A stretch of DNA of 64,000 bases from Gibbula magus (GCA_936450465.1 OW388301.1:23185268-23249267), one strand, 5' to 3'; numbered from the stretch's first letter, positions 11,628-24,839 are shown. The notes: generated by a model not told the origin, from the letters alone. A program made the numbers and translations.

Positions 11628-13552
11628 GTGTGTATGTTTATGTCAGGTAAATGGTTGTGGTGAGTGGGATGCGAATACTTACACATGTGTGTTTATGTCA
11701 GGTAAATGGTTGTGGTGAGTGGGATGCGAATACTAACACATGTGTGTTCGTGTCAGGTAAATTGTTTTGGTGAGTGAGATTCGAATACTTACACATGTGT
11801 GTTTATGTCAGGTAAATGGTTGGTGTAAGTGAGATGCGAATACTTACACATGTGTGTTTGTGTCAGGTAAATGGTTGTGGTGAGTGAGATGCGAATACTA
11901 ACACATGTGTGTTTGTGTCAGGTAAATGGTTGGGGTGAGTGAGATGTGAATACTAACACATGTGTGTTTGTGTCACGTAAATGGTTGGGGTGAGTGAGAT
12001 GCGAATACTTACACATGGGTGTTTGTGTCAGGTAAATGATTGTGGTGAGTGGGATGCGAATACTAACACATGTGTGTTCGTGTCAGGTAAATTGTTTTGG
12101 TGAGTGAGATGCGAATACTTACACATGTGTGTTCGTGTCAGGTAAATGGTTGTGGTGAGTGGGATGCGAATACTAACACATGTGTGTTCGTGTCAGGTAA
12201 ATTGTTTTGGTGAGGGAGATGCGAATACTTACACATGTGTGTTTGTGTCAGGTAAATGGTTGTGGTGAGTGAGATGCGAATACTAACACATGTGTGTTTG
12301 TGTCAGGTAAATGGTTGGGGCGAGTGAGATGTGAATACTAACACATGTGTGTTTGTGTCAGGTAAATGGTTGTGGTAAGTGAGATGCGAATACTTACACA
12401 TGTGTGTTTGTGTCAGGTAATGGTTGTGGTGAGTGAGATGCGAATACTTGCACGTGTGTGTTTGTGTCACGTAAATGGTTGGGGTGAGTGAGATGCGAAT
12501 ACTTACACATGGGTGTTTGTGTCAGGTAAATGATTGTGGTGAGTGGGATGCGAATACTAACACATGTGTGTTCGTGTCAGGTAAATTGTTTTGGTGAGTG
12601 AGATGCGAATACTTACACATGTGTGTTCGTGTCAGGTAAATGGTTGTGGTGAGTGGGATGCGAATACTAACACATGTGTGTTCGTGTCAGGTAAATTGTT
12701 TTGGTGAGGGAGATGCGAATACTTACACATGTGTGTTTGTGTCAGGTAAATGGTTGGGGTGAGTGAGATGCGAATACTTACACATGTGTGTTTGTGTCAG
12801 GTAAATGGTTGTGGTGATTGAGATGCGAATACTTACACATGTGTGTTTGTGTCAGGTAAATGGTTGGGGTGAGTGAGATGTGAATTCTTACACATGTGTG
12901 TTTATGTCGGGTAAATGGTTGTGGTGAGTGAGATGCGAATACTTACACATGTGTGTTTGTGTCAGGTAAATGGTTGTGGTGATTGAGATGCGAATACTTA
13001 CACATGTGTGTTTGTGTCAGGTAAATGGTTGGGGTGAGTGAGATGTGAATACTTACACATGTGTGTTTATGTCAGGTAAATGGTTTTGGTGAGTGAGATG
13101 CGAATACTTACACATGGGTGTTTGTGTCAGGTAAATGGTTGGGGTGAGTGATATGCGAATACTAACACATGTGTGTTTGTGTCAGGTAAATGGTTGGGGT
13201 GAGTGAGATGCGAATACTTTCACACGTGTGTTTGTGTCAGGTGAATAGTTGTGGTGATTGAGATGTGAATACTTACACATGGGTGTTTGTGCCAGGTAAA
13301 TGGTTGTGGTGAGTGAGATGCGAATACTTACACATGTATGTTTGTGTCAGGTAAATATTTCGGGTGAGGGAGATGTGAATACTTACACATGTATGTTTGT
13401 GTCAGGTAAATGGTTGGGGTGAGTGAGATGCGAATACTTTCACACGTGTGTTTGTGTCAGGTGAATAGTTGTGGTGATTGAGATGCGAATATTTACACAT
13501 GTGCGTTTATGTCAGGTAAATGGTTGTGGTGAGTGAGATGACATGTGTGTTT
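11628..13552 (+). repeat. 55-bp minisatellite between genes 1 and 2
   Basis: About 35 units with the core gtcaggtaaatggttgtggt and gagatgcgaatacttacaca; spacing of gtaaatgg is exactly 55 bp (for example 12911, 12966). Each unit contains the palindrome cacatgtg and a cag|gtaaat splice-donor-like string. Confidence 0.92.
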
Positions 13553-14679
13553 GAAAAATACTTTTATAACAATCTTTAATGTCACATTATTTATTCATTA
13601 AGCCTTATGCGACTTCGTTGGTACATCCTAATTTCACGTCTGTATATATTGTGGTTGTCACAACATGAATCAGTTCCTATCTTTTCCAATGTATGCGCAA
13701 TTTCGATCAAAGTGTTTCTTATACGTCGGTGGTTATGATGTTTTAGTTGGAAAGTATACCTTATTACCCTTACAAGCCGCCTTTCTAGTTTATGTATTAT
13801 TGTTGATGATAAAACTTCAAGGATATTTTGACATCATTGATGGCGAATTAACATAAAGTGTAGAAATATATATATGACTGTTTGGGAGAGATATTAAGAT
13901 TGGCTGCTAACATGTTTACCAATCCCTTTCTTTTGAAATAATATTGTTTAAGCCACCTGATACAGTAATAAACTAATATTGCATCATTTTAAAGTTGATA
14001 TATGCTAACAGGGAGCACAGTAATATAGATCATACGGACTGAATCTATCACTGAAACCATTTATTATTTTCACAGCAGCTTACATACTCATATCCTAAAA
14101 CATGATATATTTATATTAATATTTCTAGAGAGGGTGGAGGCAATCGTGAATCCCCCAAAAGCAGAAGAGAGGAAAGTATTTCTTTGAAAAAATGCCATGA
14201 TTTCTTATGTCTTCTAATCCATGTATCATGTTGTCATGGATCTGCAAATATTTCCAGGAGTTGCTATAGATATATCTAACACTTAAGAACTAGATAGAGG
14301 CAAGGACTGTAGATTAATACAGACAATGTGTAATGAGACGATGTCTGCTCTACTTCAATAGCATTAAATGTCTCCTGTTTGTAAGCACCAACTTTGGAAA
14401 CTGTTTCAATTATTCAGAGACCAGTTTTGCTGACACTGCTAGAAACTAATTGTTCACATTCAACATTCCTGATAAAAACTACCAGGTAAAAGAGAGTACA
14501 TATTTCTGTTGGTTTTATTATAAGTATAATTTTCAATTGCAAATATCTCAAGTTCTCGATGTCAAACTCTAAAGCTGAATAGTACAGGCGTTTAGTCAGC
14601 AGTCATAGAAATCTTCTACAAATTGGTTTTTAATTGAAATTTTACATTAAAATAATCTCAAAAAAACATTTTTGATAAA
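13553..14679. other. Intergenic DNA without a supported gene
   Basis: AT-rich, with only short ORFs. The part at 14,285-14,480 is homologous to 38,985-39,160, marking the edge of an older shared module in the two gene pairs. Confidence 0.5.
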
Positions 14680-14880
14680 ACTGCTCATCGACATATAAGA
14701 CATATTCTATGTGAAAATTAATTAATGGGCCTGCTGATTCTGTACAGGTTTACAACATTTTAAACATATATAGGGGTCATGTAAATTTAATTCATTCAAA
14801 CTACTGCAGATAAGTATTATTGTATCGTGCCATAGTCAAATGCATCTGATTTCTTTTAAATGATTGAAGTAGTCGAAACC

Positions 14881-16088
14881 ACCAAAGCTTTTCTTTTACT
14901 CTTTGAATTTGCCTTTTTCTTGGAGATATTGATATTATTTTTTATAATGCATCCATGTGTTTTTGTTTAAAATGACTTATTTGTTGTCTTTATGAATTGA
15001 TGACATTGCCGAAAGAGATAGAGCAGATATAAACGACTCAATAAAAAAGAATTATTTTTTAAAAATATTTTTGTTTTATTTCCACCTATGGGTCATATTT
15101 ATCTTTTCTAACAAGATCCGTTAGCAGTGAACATTCACATCACTGATAACGTTCTTATTTCTATCCAATTAAAACTCGCCTTTCATGTCCGACTGGTTCG
15201 TCTTGAAAGAAATGTGAGCGCATCGCATAGGTGAAAGAATGTCAATCTTCTCAATGATAACAGGAACATACTGAATGTTCAGTTTGAAACAAGATCTCTG
15301 ATTGGACAACTAACTTCGATTGCAACCAATCTAGTCGGGAGTCCCTTTGTAACAGAGGTGACGTGGGGAGAGGAGAGGTGAGGTGAGTTGGAGTTTAATG
15401 CCGCTTTCAAGAGTTATATTATAGTTTCGGGTAGTGACTTTAATTTATTTACCCCTGTACGCATGGTATACGAAGGAGATGGGAGGTAAACGTAGATCAA
15501 GGAAATACAAGTTTTATCAAATCAGGCATTGGTCTACACATTCAAAACGAGTACCTCTATATATATATACATTGGCCAAACAATTAGTTGACCAAGCGAC
15601 ACAACTGATCATCCTTTTAGGGCTGTCAGTAATGATATTTTTCTTGACGTGGACTTTATTGCCCCTATCCAATCTGGGACTAGGTTTTTTTTGAGAGAAG
15701 TCGTACATGTAACGGTGTCTAATTCTCCCTGACCACGGTACCCCTACATTAGATGTCGGCTCTCTAGGACTAGGGGTTCTTTAGCTCCTAATTAGTTGGC
15801 AATTCAGTTAATTTGAGCAATGGTTTGCAGACGTAAGCAATATTTCCACCATCGTCAGCAGAATTCGCCTCTAAATATTTGAGATGATTTCCAAGTTGGG
15901 AACATACACAATGAGAATAGTATTGATTAGGAGCTTACAGCGGATCCGATTACAACAACGAACAATACAAACTGTTGTCAATGTTTCGATTCATTATTCA
16001 TATTCTTGGAAAATCTCAGATCGTCGTCGAGAATTCTGCCTGAACCGTATCAGAATACAACATAGCATTGAGCAAAGTGAAGACAAAC
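14881..16088. other. Upstream region of gene 2
   Basis: No clear TATA box or known site was found. A SINE tail fragment (gtgaggtgagttggagttta, minus orientation) lies at 15,366-15,415. The final 300 bp is strongly conserved with the region upstream of gene 4. The ORF at 15,884-16,213 is only an overlap of exon 1 in another frame. Confidence 0.45.
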
Positions 16089-16310
16089 ATGTTGTACTTT
16101 CAAATGACTGTGATCCTCTCTATTGCTTTGATATTATTTGCAATGTCTTCTGCTTTAATCAGGAAAGTAGATTTACCATTATGTGGCCCACGTGTATGCC
16201 AACTGCTTTGTGAACTTGGGTGCTTCAGCTTGGACATGGGTCAGTTGTGTTCTTCTGAACACCAAGGCAACAGAAGTAATGCCATTATTTGGAACGTCGC
16301 TATGCATAAG
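16089..16310 (+). CDS. Paralog 2 exon 1: signal peptide and 5-Cys module
   Basis: 74 codons. The leader MLYFQMTVILSIALILFA is a clear signal peptide, followed by DLPLCGPRVCQLLCELGC and then C at x8. The exon ends at AAG before gtaatg. CGPR-C-x3-C is the invariant core shared by all four copies. Confidence 0.87.
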
Positions 16311-19300
16311 GTAATGTGGTATAAGCTAGTTATAAGATAAGTCATACTAATAACTAGGACTGATGTAAAAGTAGTTAGGTCTTTAATATCCGCCGTTGGT
16401 CATTTTTTTGACAAGAAAGCAAAAGAAACGATGGTATACTTATCATATACATCCAGGGGCAAATACATTATACAAAACACAAGATATTTCAATCCACAAG
16501 CGATAAATATAATTGAAAAATGGTTATAGTCCGGTTGCAAAACCCGCGATTTCATAACAACTATGCAATAGGGTCTCTATGGTGTTTCTATTCCTCTGAG
16601 TTGTGCTCTTTAAGAATCTGAATGATGCCACTCTGTCATCCTTGGGCAATCCGCACGACATGCAAAATAAGGCCAACATTTCTGAATCAGATTAAGCCAT
16701 TTCCGTAAAGATCACAACCATAACTTGTGCTAAATAGGCAGTAATTGCGGCAATAATTAGCATATTAGGGGTCAGTAGTGGCAGCATTATTTTGCCTATT
16801 CAGCACAAATTATTTTTGTGATTTATACTGAAATGGCTTAATCTGATTAATTACCCCTCTAAACATGGACACCGAAATTAGTTTGATATTGACGAAACAA
16901 GATCTTCAGTAATGTGGCCTTAATTCATAATTAAAGATCCTCCATCGAAAGGTTCAGCTTCCTGAAGACAGCAGTGAGCCATCCGTTCGCCCATGCACTC
17001 TCTGGAACGAACGTGTTTTTCAATCTTTCTGGAACAGAGAACCTGTGTTCGTCCGAGAAGTGTACCATTTGTCAGTCACGTATCTGCCAGCGTCCGTGAT
17101 GGCGATGACCAAGGGTCAGCAAAGTATCTCTGTACAGTCTGCAGAACCTCATGATGAAGGATTTGAGACGTCACCCACTGTCTGCAAACTGACTCAATCA
17201 CCCAATGATGTGCCGCCGTTGACGTTGCCATCAGGAAACTGTTTGTAGGTGGACATAACGGATGAACCGGTCTTCTTGAAATCGTTGTTGTGTTGTGGCG
17301 TCTCCCTGATCTTAGGTAGTCCCTTGCCTGGCCAGTCTGTTGGAAGCCTTGGATGAGGTTGGATATTGTGGTCGAGCAACCGAATATTGTTTCAACGTGA
17401 CCATGGAGCCCCATGTCGATCATGTCAATGACTAGTTTATGCTGGTCTGCCGTTGGTCTCGGCATTCCTCTGATGCTTTTCTAATGTTGTTGAAGACAGC
17501 TGATTGAAGGGAGTCATTTTATACCCTGCACGTATATTTCAGATCATCATTCTTGTAAAACACTACTTTGGCATGTTGCGTTTCTGAAGCACATTTCCAA
17601 TGTAAATTAATACAAGAGAACTCAGGACATATTATTTCATTATATTTCAAAACCCAAACCAAAACTATGAGTATGATTTTTTACCTAAATATTATTATTA
17701 TATTATTTATTTTATTACTATACTAAGTTACTCTTCATCACCGACAAATTTAAGCCTTGTTGTATTTCGTTATTGTTTCTGTGCTAGCATAACAGCGCAC
17801 ACTATTGATTTCGGGTGCAGAAAAGTTACTTACAAAAGAAGTTTGTCTACACATAACGACTGTTTCAAGCCTTTTGAGTTCTGCTCCAGAAAAGAAATCT
17901 CCAAAATCATCCAATAAATGTTGAAAACCCCCTAAAGCAATATATTATCTTCTTGCTCGAAACATGTACATTTACGAATTAACTTTCATGAAAATGAACA
18001 ATGTTTGGGTTATGGTCCAAAAGCGAATCTTCCAAATTCCCCAAATTTCGTCGTTGTGATGGACACAAAAAGTGAGCAGAATCTCATATGACAATTATAT
18101 GAACACAGTAATGCTAAGAAGGATCGACGGTTATTAATATTCTTCTGTTCATACTACGACTTTTCATATTAGATATAAAACCCAATGTCGAGAGTCAATA
18201 ATCCACAGGAAGCATTAAAATATAGTTTCAAACGAAAGTAATTAGATATATCTTTAGTACATATCTTTCATTTTTCATTTTAGGACAATGAAACGGCAGT
18301 GGTTGGATTTAATCTAAGCTGTCCCATCTTTTCAGTGAAGTTATTCAACACCAAAGACCTGCCTGTTTGCTTGGGTGAGTACACTTTTGACACTTCTAAT
18401 CGAGCTGAATACTGGCCCACTACCCAATACCAAACCTGATACCGTCGAGGCACCTTACTGACTATACACAACAACCTCCGTGTCTCCCTTGTAAAATCTA
18501 TAACATGCCTAAGTCGCCGTTGAAAGGAGAAATGAGGCTTAATGTTTGCAAATGAGATAAGCAAAATAAGGGTCTGGTGGCTCAAAGGGGTTTAATGCCG
18601 GCACGGGGGCAGTCCTTGATGCAAACTGATACAATTATCGACTGGTTGTAGCTGCACAAAATTGGAATTTAAATTATTGTTAACAAATACTAATACATGA
18701 TATAGATTAGTTCCTCACGTTGTTGTGAAATCAACATTTATTAACGTTTATTTATTTCATGCCAAATATGAATAACCATTTTGTTAATTATTAGGATGTC
18801 CACTTTCTCATTTCAAAACTTCGATCATTCATGTTTTACTTGTCATGTTCATAATGGGAATAATAAGCCAATAATTATATAAGATAAACCAATGATGTCC
18901 CGACCTGAATCAATTGTGCTCCCGTTTGGGTATGATTGTGAGATGATGTCATTTATTCTTCATTCGTCCAATGTTTGCTCATATGCATATTCGTTATTTC
19001 GTTATTTTGATGAATGATGTGGGATCATTGGTAACGGTACATACATTGTGGTGCCGAACGTTATAAATGGTCTTATTTTAGTACTGACTATTACCCAAAC
19101 CCAAATTTAGGTTTATTTAAACAGCTAAACCTACTGTGCATTTAAATTGAACGTGCATATGCGGTGTCTGTAATTGTAAAATGATGATGCTCGTTTCAGC
19201 ACATGTATAATGATGTTGCCCGTTTTTAATTTCAAGCTGATTATTATGATATATTTTGGAGATGAATATTGAAGTTGAGTGAACATATTGAACTGATGTC

Positions 19301-20186
19301 AGCAATAAAGGTATGTAATAATGGTACTAAATCATACACTGTATCTAACAAACTGTCGCGAATAAATGCTTCCATGGGTTTTCTCCAGTAGGAAAAAAAG
19401 TGTGACATTAATTTATATTGTATTACAGGAACAACTTCAAGACAAAGAGAAGCAAAAACCAAACCGACAATTTTCATATATGACTCTGAAGGTGACTCCC
19501 TGCGGCAAGTTTTCCTTAATAATAAAACATCGAAAAAGTTTCCCATCAAGTTCCATCACCTCAAAGTACATGCCTACTTGCCTTCCACCAAATCGCTGTT
19601 GATAACGGAATATAGTAATATGGAACTAAGCCAGTTAACTCTTGATGGAAAAAAGTCCAAGGTAATTATCATGTATGTCAGTTTCCTGACTGTGGCTGAC
19701 GACATGATGTTTTTTATTGCATACTCACATTTAAACCGTATGTCCCTAAATTTCTCGAATGTTATTAGGACAGATGTTCATATTTCCCGAAGGCTTTTTT
19801 TAGGAATGGTAGCTGACCCAAAACGAACTGAACTCTATATATTGTACACATCCTGGTTAAAAAAACATTCCTACAGTGGAAAGATGCTGGATCAGATGAG
19901 AGTAAAGGGCGGGATGATGTCCATGGATCCAGTCGAAGCTTGTCTCTATTTTGTACCAAGAAAATCAAATCAAATCAAGAGAATGTCTCTTGGTGAGTGG
20001 GCTCTGAAGACTGTGAGAGTATTTGATAGAATCATACGCAGTGTTTGTTATGTTGATGGAAAGTTGCTTATAGTCTCAGAGAACGCTGACCTGTTTTTGA
20101 TGGAACTTGTAAATTTTGAATATGAAAAAGTTAACTTAAAAGTAGAAAATAAGAAAATGTATCGTCAATGCTTTGTTATAAATTAG
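16089..20186 (+). CDS. Paralog 2: secreted Cys-rich, YWTD-like propeller protein (3 exons)
   Basis: Coding exons are 16089-16310, 18284-18374 and 19429-20186, giving a predicted 356-residue protein (74 + 30 + 1 split Gly + 251). The start is the first ATG in frame, immediately before a strong hydrophobic leader (TVILSIALILFAMSSA). Splice sites are AAG|gtaatg, ttttag|GAC, TTGG|gtgagt and attacag|GA. The mature region has a C-x4-C-x3-C-x3-C-x8-C module, NRS, NET and NLS sequons, the exon-2 C-x15-C pair, and an exon-3 domain of about 250 residues with YWTD-like repeats. It is divergent to gene 1 and nearly identical to gene 4, including introns. Intron 1 holds a foldback MITE and a Tc1-like remnant. 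This is an apparently intact copy. Family and function are not recognised; an extracellular binding role is an inference. Confidence 0.85.
16687..16847. mobile_element. Foldback MITE in intron 1 of gene 2
   Basis: Imperfect inverted arms run from tcagattaagccattt to aaatggcttaatctga, with paired interior segments (gtgctaaataggca/tgcctattcagcac). The same element is at 52,010-52,169 in gene 4. Confidence 0.7.
16975..17470 (-). mobile_element. Tc1-like transposase remnant in intron 1 of gene 2
   Basis: The minus strand encodes MPRPTADQHKLVIDMI..., STTISNLIQGFQQTGQARD and LRSGRR (Tc1 HTH and linker). Then, across frameshifts, come DRFIRYVHLQT, TVQRYFADPWSSPSRTL and MVHFSDEHRF (the FSDE catalytic region). 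It is truncated and frame-broken. Gene 4 lacks this segment. Confidence 0.7.
18284..18374 (+). CDS. Paralog 2 exon 2: C-x15-C segment
   Basis: 91 bp, starting after ttttag and ending before gtgagt. It encodes DNETAVVGFNLS, then CPIFSVKLFNTKDLPVC, then L and the first base of a Gly codon. Phase 0 in and phase 1 out join exons 1 and 3 without a stop. Confidence 0.83.
19429..20186 (+). CDS. Paralog 2 exon 3: YWTD-like repeat domain
   Basis: It starts after acceptor tgtattacag, ends at TAG, and encodes 251 residues plus the split Gly. Blade-like repeats include SFLTVADDMMFFIAYSHLNR, MVADPKRTELYILYTSWLKK, SMDPVEACLYFVPRKSNQ and SVCYVDGKLLIVSENADL, about 40 residues apart. The C-terminal motif RQCFVIN adds a last cysteine. 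Length is identical to exon 3 of paralog 1 (758 bp). Confidence 0.87.
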
Positions 20187-20885
20187 ATATATTGATGATG
20201 GTATTCTGTAGAATAGATGAGCTATATGTGTATAATGAAGAACAAAAAGAAACGTCACCACATGTTCAACAGAGTAAAATGTATTGGTGTCGGAGAAAGT
20301 TAATTTTGAAGGTATGCATAAACAAATGTCTTGTTAAGAAGTACTCATATACATCAGAATGATACGTTTATATTTATGATGGTTCAAATATGCTTTTTTC
20401 AAAATAATTTTGGCCACAATGTTTGGTATTTAAGTGAAAAATGTTAAAAGGTTGAAATTTAATTAATAAGAGATGTTGTTGACATAAATAACCTACTTGC
20501 TTTTATATTTGAGGTCGCGTCATTACTGTAAAACCAGCCAAAACACTTTATGGCGCTCCTCTCTCGTCTAGTTGAGGAGATTTTGTTGAACATGTGTTTC
20601 ACTGGAATATAAACTCATTTGTTTAAACATGTTTTAGTTTAGTTGGCTTCTAGAGACTTGGTGTTATTGTGTCAGTATTGTTTATCACTCTAGAACTAGT
20701 TTGTCTTTTGTATGTTGACGTTTCTTGTGTTCGTGAGTTGATTGATATAGCAGACGCAGAAAAGAACATTCGACCTTGTGGTATACATTCATGTATAATT
20801 GATATTATGGATTTCTTAAACCACTTTTATTGGTCTGATAAGTCTGATAAACCCAATAAAGTTCACTGAACAGTAATGTAAATAC
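20187..20885 (+). other. 3' UTR of paralog 2 with conserved poly(A) signal
   Basis: There is no convincing coding potential. AATAAA at 20855-20860 lies in the context gataaacccAATAAAgttcactgaacag, shared with gene 4 (54911) and, reversed, gene 1 (2130). Sequence just after the stop is also related to the region after the gene 1 and gene 3 stops. Confidence 0.6.
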
Positions 20886-20933
20886 CTTCCAGCTGTTCTT
20901 TAAATTGTCAAAACATTTCTTATAAGGTGATGT

Positions 20934-21212
20934 AAGGTAAGTTGGGGTTTAATGCCGCTTTTAATAGTATTTCACATATATCACGGCTCCTAGTATTGTT
21001 CCCAGGGGAAAAGCCTGCACAATCATGGTGTCTATTCGTTGCGACGGAACCAATGATCATGGGTTGGAACAAGCAAACAATGGGTGTTACTTCACTGAAA
21101 TGCAGTGCAGCATTGCACCAAAAACTTACTGCATGTAGAACTGTTGCCGAGCCCCGAGCGGGATTCGAACCAAGGACCTCTTGATCCGAAGCTGAACGTG
21201 CTTACACACTTC
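20934..21212 (-). mobile_element. tRNA-Arg-derived SINE downstream of gene 2
   Basis: It has tail ttggggtttaatgccgcttt, body and head with gggattcgaacc. It is duplicated at 54,991-55,282 downstream of gene 4. Confidence 0.75.
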
Positions 21213-21717
21213 TAGTTCCTATATAAAAAAAGATGTTTAGTAGGCACTGATAGTTCTCGTTCTGAATAGGTAAATATAAACGACCCCAATCAATAATTCT
21301 GGATAACAATTTCTTGTTGTAATCATACACCACATTTCAGAATATATGAATAAGCTTACTCCTTCATCATATCTAGTGTCCACCTAATCAATCTGACGAA
21401 GGTGTAAGTATATACGTGTGTATATATGTATATGTTCACAATAAAGAACTTTGTTATCCAGAATAGATTATAGTTAGTTTTCGTATGTATTCCGCTTCTA
21501 TGGATTCGATTGAATGGATGTTATACAGGTGGTTATGAAGTAGACACATAACTGTGAGATGTATATCTGAGATGTTGGATTTGTCAGTTTGCGTATTGTT
21601 ACAAATTTAATTTTCACAATGTAGAGCAGGACAGAACCTTGAACAGAACTGAATTGATTAATCTCATCAAGGCTCGGAGATGCTCTGTATAGATCTATGT
21701 TCTGTTGTCCATTCTCC

Positions 21718-21868
21718 CATGCCAGGATCCCGCAATTTTGTCTGCTGTAGAGAACTATTCTACACGCAGTAAGGTTTGGGTGCAATGCTACACTGAATTT
21801 CAGCACAGTACCAACGGTTTGCTAGTTCCAGTCGATGCTTGCAGGTTTCACCAGGGCCAAACTGCATT
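21718..21868 (+). mobile_element. SINE body fragment lacking the tRNA head
   Basis: ttgtctgctgtagagaacta, gtaaggtttgggtgcaatgc and gcaggtttcacc match the Arg SINE body. Duplicated at 55,800-55,938. Confidence 0.65.
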
Positions 21869-21934
21869 TAAACTAATTTCTCATTTAAAAATAACCTGTA
21901 TGGATCAAATACTTAATTATATACTTTTCTAAAT

Positions 21935-22935
21935 TACTTCAGCACATTTTAATGATTGTCCGTCAGGGCCTCAGTGACTTTCAAATTATTCAAAATTTCA
22001 ACATTTCCTTTTCGGATTGAATTAAAACTTTCTTGCTTTTCTAGAATACTTTAATTACATTTGAACGTAAGTACATTTAAACTAATTCCAAATTTTAAAA
22101 CAAATTCTCTTTCGGATCGGATTTTAACTTATCTTACTTTTCCAAAATCGTTTAAGACAGTTTAATGATGGTCCACCACAGGATTTGAATTTCTTAAAAT
22201 CAATTCCAAATTTCAAATTTCCCTTTAGGATTGGATTCAAAATTATCTTGCTTTTCTTAAATCTTAATGATGGTCCACCAGGACCCATGCAAATGGCTTT
22301 CAACTAATTCAATTTAAAAAAATTCCCCTTTAGGAATGAATTCAAACTTTTATTGCTATTCTTAAATATTTCAGCACAATTTCATGATGGTCTACATATG
22401 CCATTGTGCCTTTCAGTTAATTGCAAATCTCAATTCCTATTTTGAAACAAATTCCAAATTTGTCTTGCTTTTCTTAAAAATGTTCATCATATTTTAATAA
22501 CGGTCTATCAGGACCTTAGTGGCTTTCAACATATTCTATTTCTCAAATTTCCCTTTAGGAACGAATTCAAATTTCTTATTTTTCTAAAATATTTCGTCAG
22601 TTTTTAAAAAAAATGTCTACCACGACCTATGTGGCTTTAAACTAAACCCAATTATATTAAAATGCCCTTTTTGGATCGGATTCAAAATGTTCTTGCTTTT
22701 CTAAAATATTTCATGGCGTTTTAATGATGGCCAACCAGGACCTAAACGCCTTTAAACTATTTCAAAAGTTCTAAATGTCCCTATCAGAGTGGATTCAAAA
22801 TTATTCTGATTGTTTAAAACAAAATCCATCATCACATTTTAATAATGGTCCATCAGGACCTTATTTATTCCAATTTTCAAATTTTCTGTTTAATTTTCTC
22901 TTAAATGTCATCTTACTTTTCAAAGGTTTTCTGCA
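21935..22935 (+). repeat. Degenerate ~110-bp tandem repeat
   Basis: About nine diverged units share aatgatggtcca(c/t)cagga, tttcaaa..tttccctttagga and tcttgcttttctaaaat. The homologous array at 56,020-56,940 is shorter and rearranged. Confidence 0.7.
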
Positions 22936-24290
22936 CCACATGTTATATTTTGGATCTCACTTTCTGCAATAGTACACATTCTTGTAAAATCATTACCAGT
23001 TTGTACTTGTGCAGGTGTGGTCCAAAATGTTGCAATTTGTACATATGTTTACTATCTAATTGCCAAGTATACTTATTATAATTATTATATGTGCGGTATA
23101 ACAAGGTGACACCTTGTCACACCCAACAATCAACCTGATATAGGAGTAAGGAGTAAGCATATACTTTAAAACGTTGTTCACAGCTAATAGATTGTTATCG
23201 TGAAAATCAATTATATTAGCCCTTCAAAGACTTGATCTAGATCAGTGTCTGCATTTTTGTGTAAGATTAATGTTTTTGACATTCTGACATTCTTTAATTC
23301 ACAAACTTGTACTACCAATATTTTTTTGTCTTGAATGGTTCCATCTTCAAATTTCTAAAATATATCCATCAACCAGAACTTTAGCTTTTGCATTTAAAGC
23401 AGATTTATTTCATGTTGGTGCAAAATGCTGCAATGCCTCAATTTTTTAAATATAAAATGTAATTCAGAATTTCAGAGACCATAATATAGATTAAATAATT
23501 ATGTTATAGTCTTATTACAAAGACAAAATTACAAAATGACAATCCAAAATACAATTTTAATTTTAATTTCAATACAATTGAAGGAATATTGCAAGAAACC
23601 TTGTGGAGATGAAAGGGGTCCTTATTGATAAATTCTGTCTGAAATTTGCCAATTGAAATTGAACAAGGGGGAAATAATTGATAAAAACAAACCGTGTAAA
23701 GTATGCTATTGCTCGATGACAATGCATTCAATTTCCTTTTGGCCTCCACATTTTACCACAATTAACAAGGAAATACCTACATGATATTTTTTGTATATAT
23801 CCTTCAGTTGAAAAGTATATCTTGCTCATGAAAACCGCCCAAATAACCTGTTTATCAAACGTGCAATTAAAAAAAATGGTACTGGGCTCTTTTCATTACA
23901 AAACGTTAATCTCTTTGTATGAAATATATACGTTTGTGTTGATTCAATATTTACATGTTTTGTAATATAGTTGATGCATTAATGTTCTTTTTGTCACTAT
24001 ATGTGAGTTATGTATCTAGTTTTAAGACTTTGATGTCCAGTAATGGACATCACATTTGTGCACATGAATTGAGAAGTGGGCGGGTGTTCTCCATGCCTCA
24101 CAAGGTTCAAGTTGTTTTATTACATAATGGGGCACTTATTAGGTCCATATGGTAGACGGGTGAATTATAATAAGTATGCCATCAATTCATTTTAAACCTT
24201 TGACAAATCAAGTTATATGAATATGCCGTGTGCAAATTGTGATTATGTTTTAGCATGTACAACACAAATGCAATGGCTGACCAAGATTTT
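22936..24290. other. Intergenic DNA of duplication copy A; holds DIRS empty site
   Basis: No gene is seen. taat at 23,980-23,983 is the uninterrupted counterpart of the DIRS insertion point in copy B. Confidence 0.6.
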
Positions 24291-24405
24291 TTTAAGTTGG
24301 GGTGGGGTTTTTACGCTTTCGGGTTCCATGTCTAATCCATGTAAATCCGTGAAATAATCTTGAAAGCGGCGTTAAACCCCATATCACCTGACCTCATCTT
24401 GATAG
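24290..24405 (+). mobile_element. SINE tail fragment
   Basis: gaaataatcttgaaagcggc then gttaaacccc, the 3' end of the Arg SINE. Duplicated at 63,470-63,560. Confidence 0.55.
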
Positions 24406-24839
24406 TTTCTGTACTTCCGTTTACCGGTGGTTACAAACCTTAAACATTGCCCAAGCTAAATGTCATAAATTGGCCTATACTATTTCCTGATTGACAAAGC
24501 AAGAATATTCAGTGTTGTACAGTTATACCACAATGATAGCAAAACGTTTCACAAATTATAACATTTACATGTTAAATCATACAAGTTATAACTTAAAAGG
24601 TTTTTTTTACATGTTCAAACTTTTACATTCATTCATTCATTCATAGTGTGTTCAAGCTGTGTTAAATCCCCTAACTTTAACTTCAATTTCATTTTTATTG
24701 TTCCTGAAATAAAATGCCTAAGGAATTGTGCAGTTAAACATTACTATGCTTATCAAGAAACTGAAAAATAGAATACTTTATTGAAAGAAATTATGCAATG
24801 GTGAGTGAGGAAATAGACAGAATCTATATGGACGGACCT

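Noticed and set aside
13665..13856. 63-codon ORF with hydrophobic stretches
   Set aside because: Short, not conserved in the duplicated module, and no signal or domain that would support it.
15884..16213. 109-codon ORF upstream of and overlapping gene 2 exon 1
   Set aside because: Runs in a different frame through exon 1, is not open in gene 4 at the same place, and lacks a leader or motif.
19244..19549. 101-codon antisense ORF, duplicated at 53,272-53,565
   Set aside because: It spans the intron 2/exon 3 boundary of genes 2 and 4 on the opposite strand and is conserved only because the whole region is duplicated.
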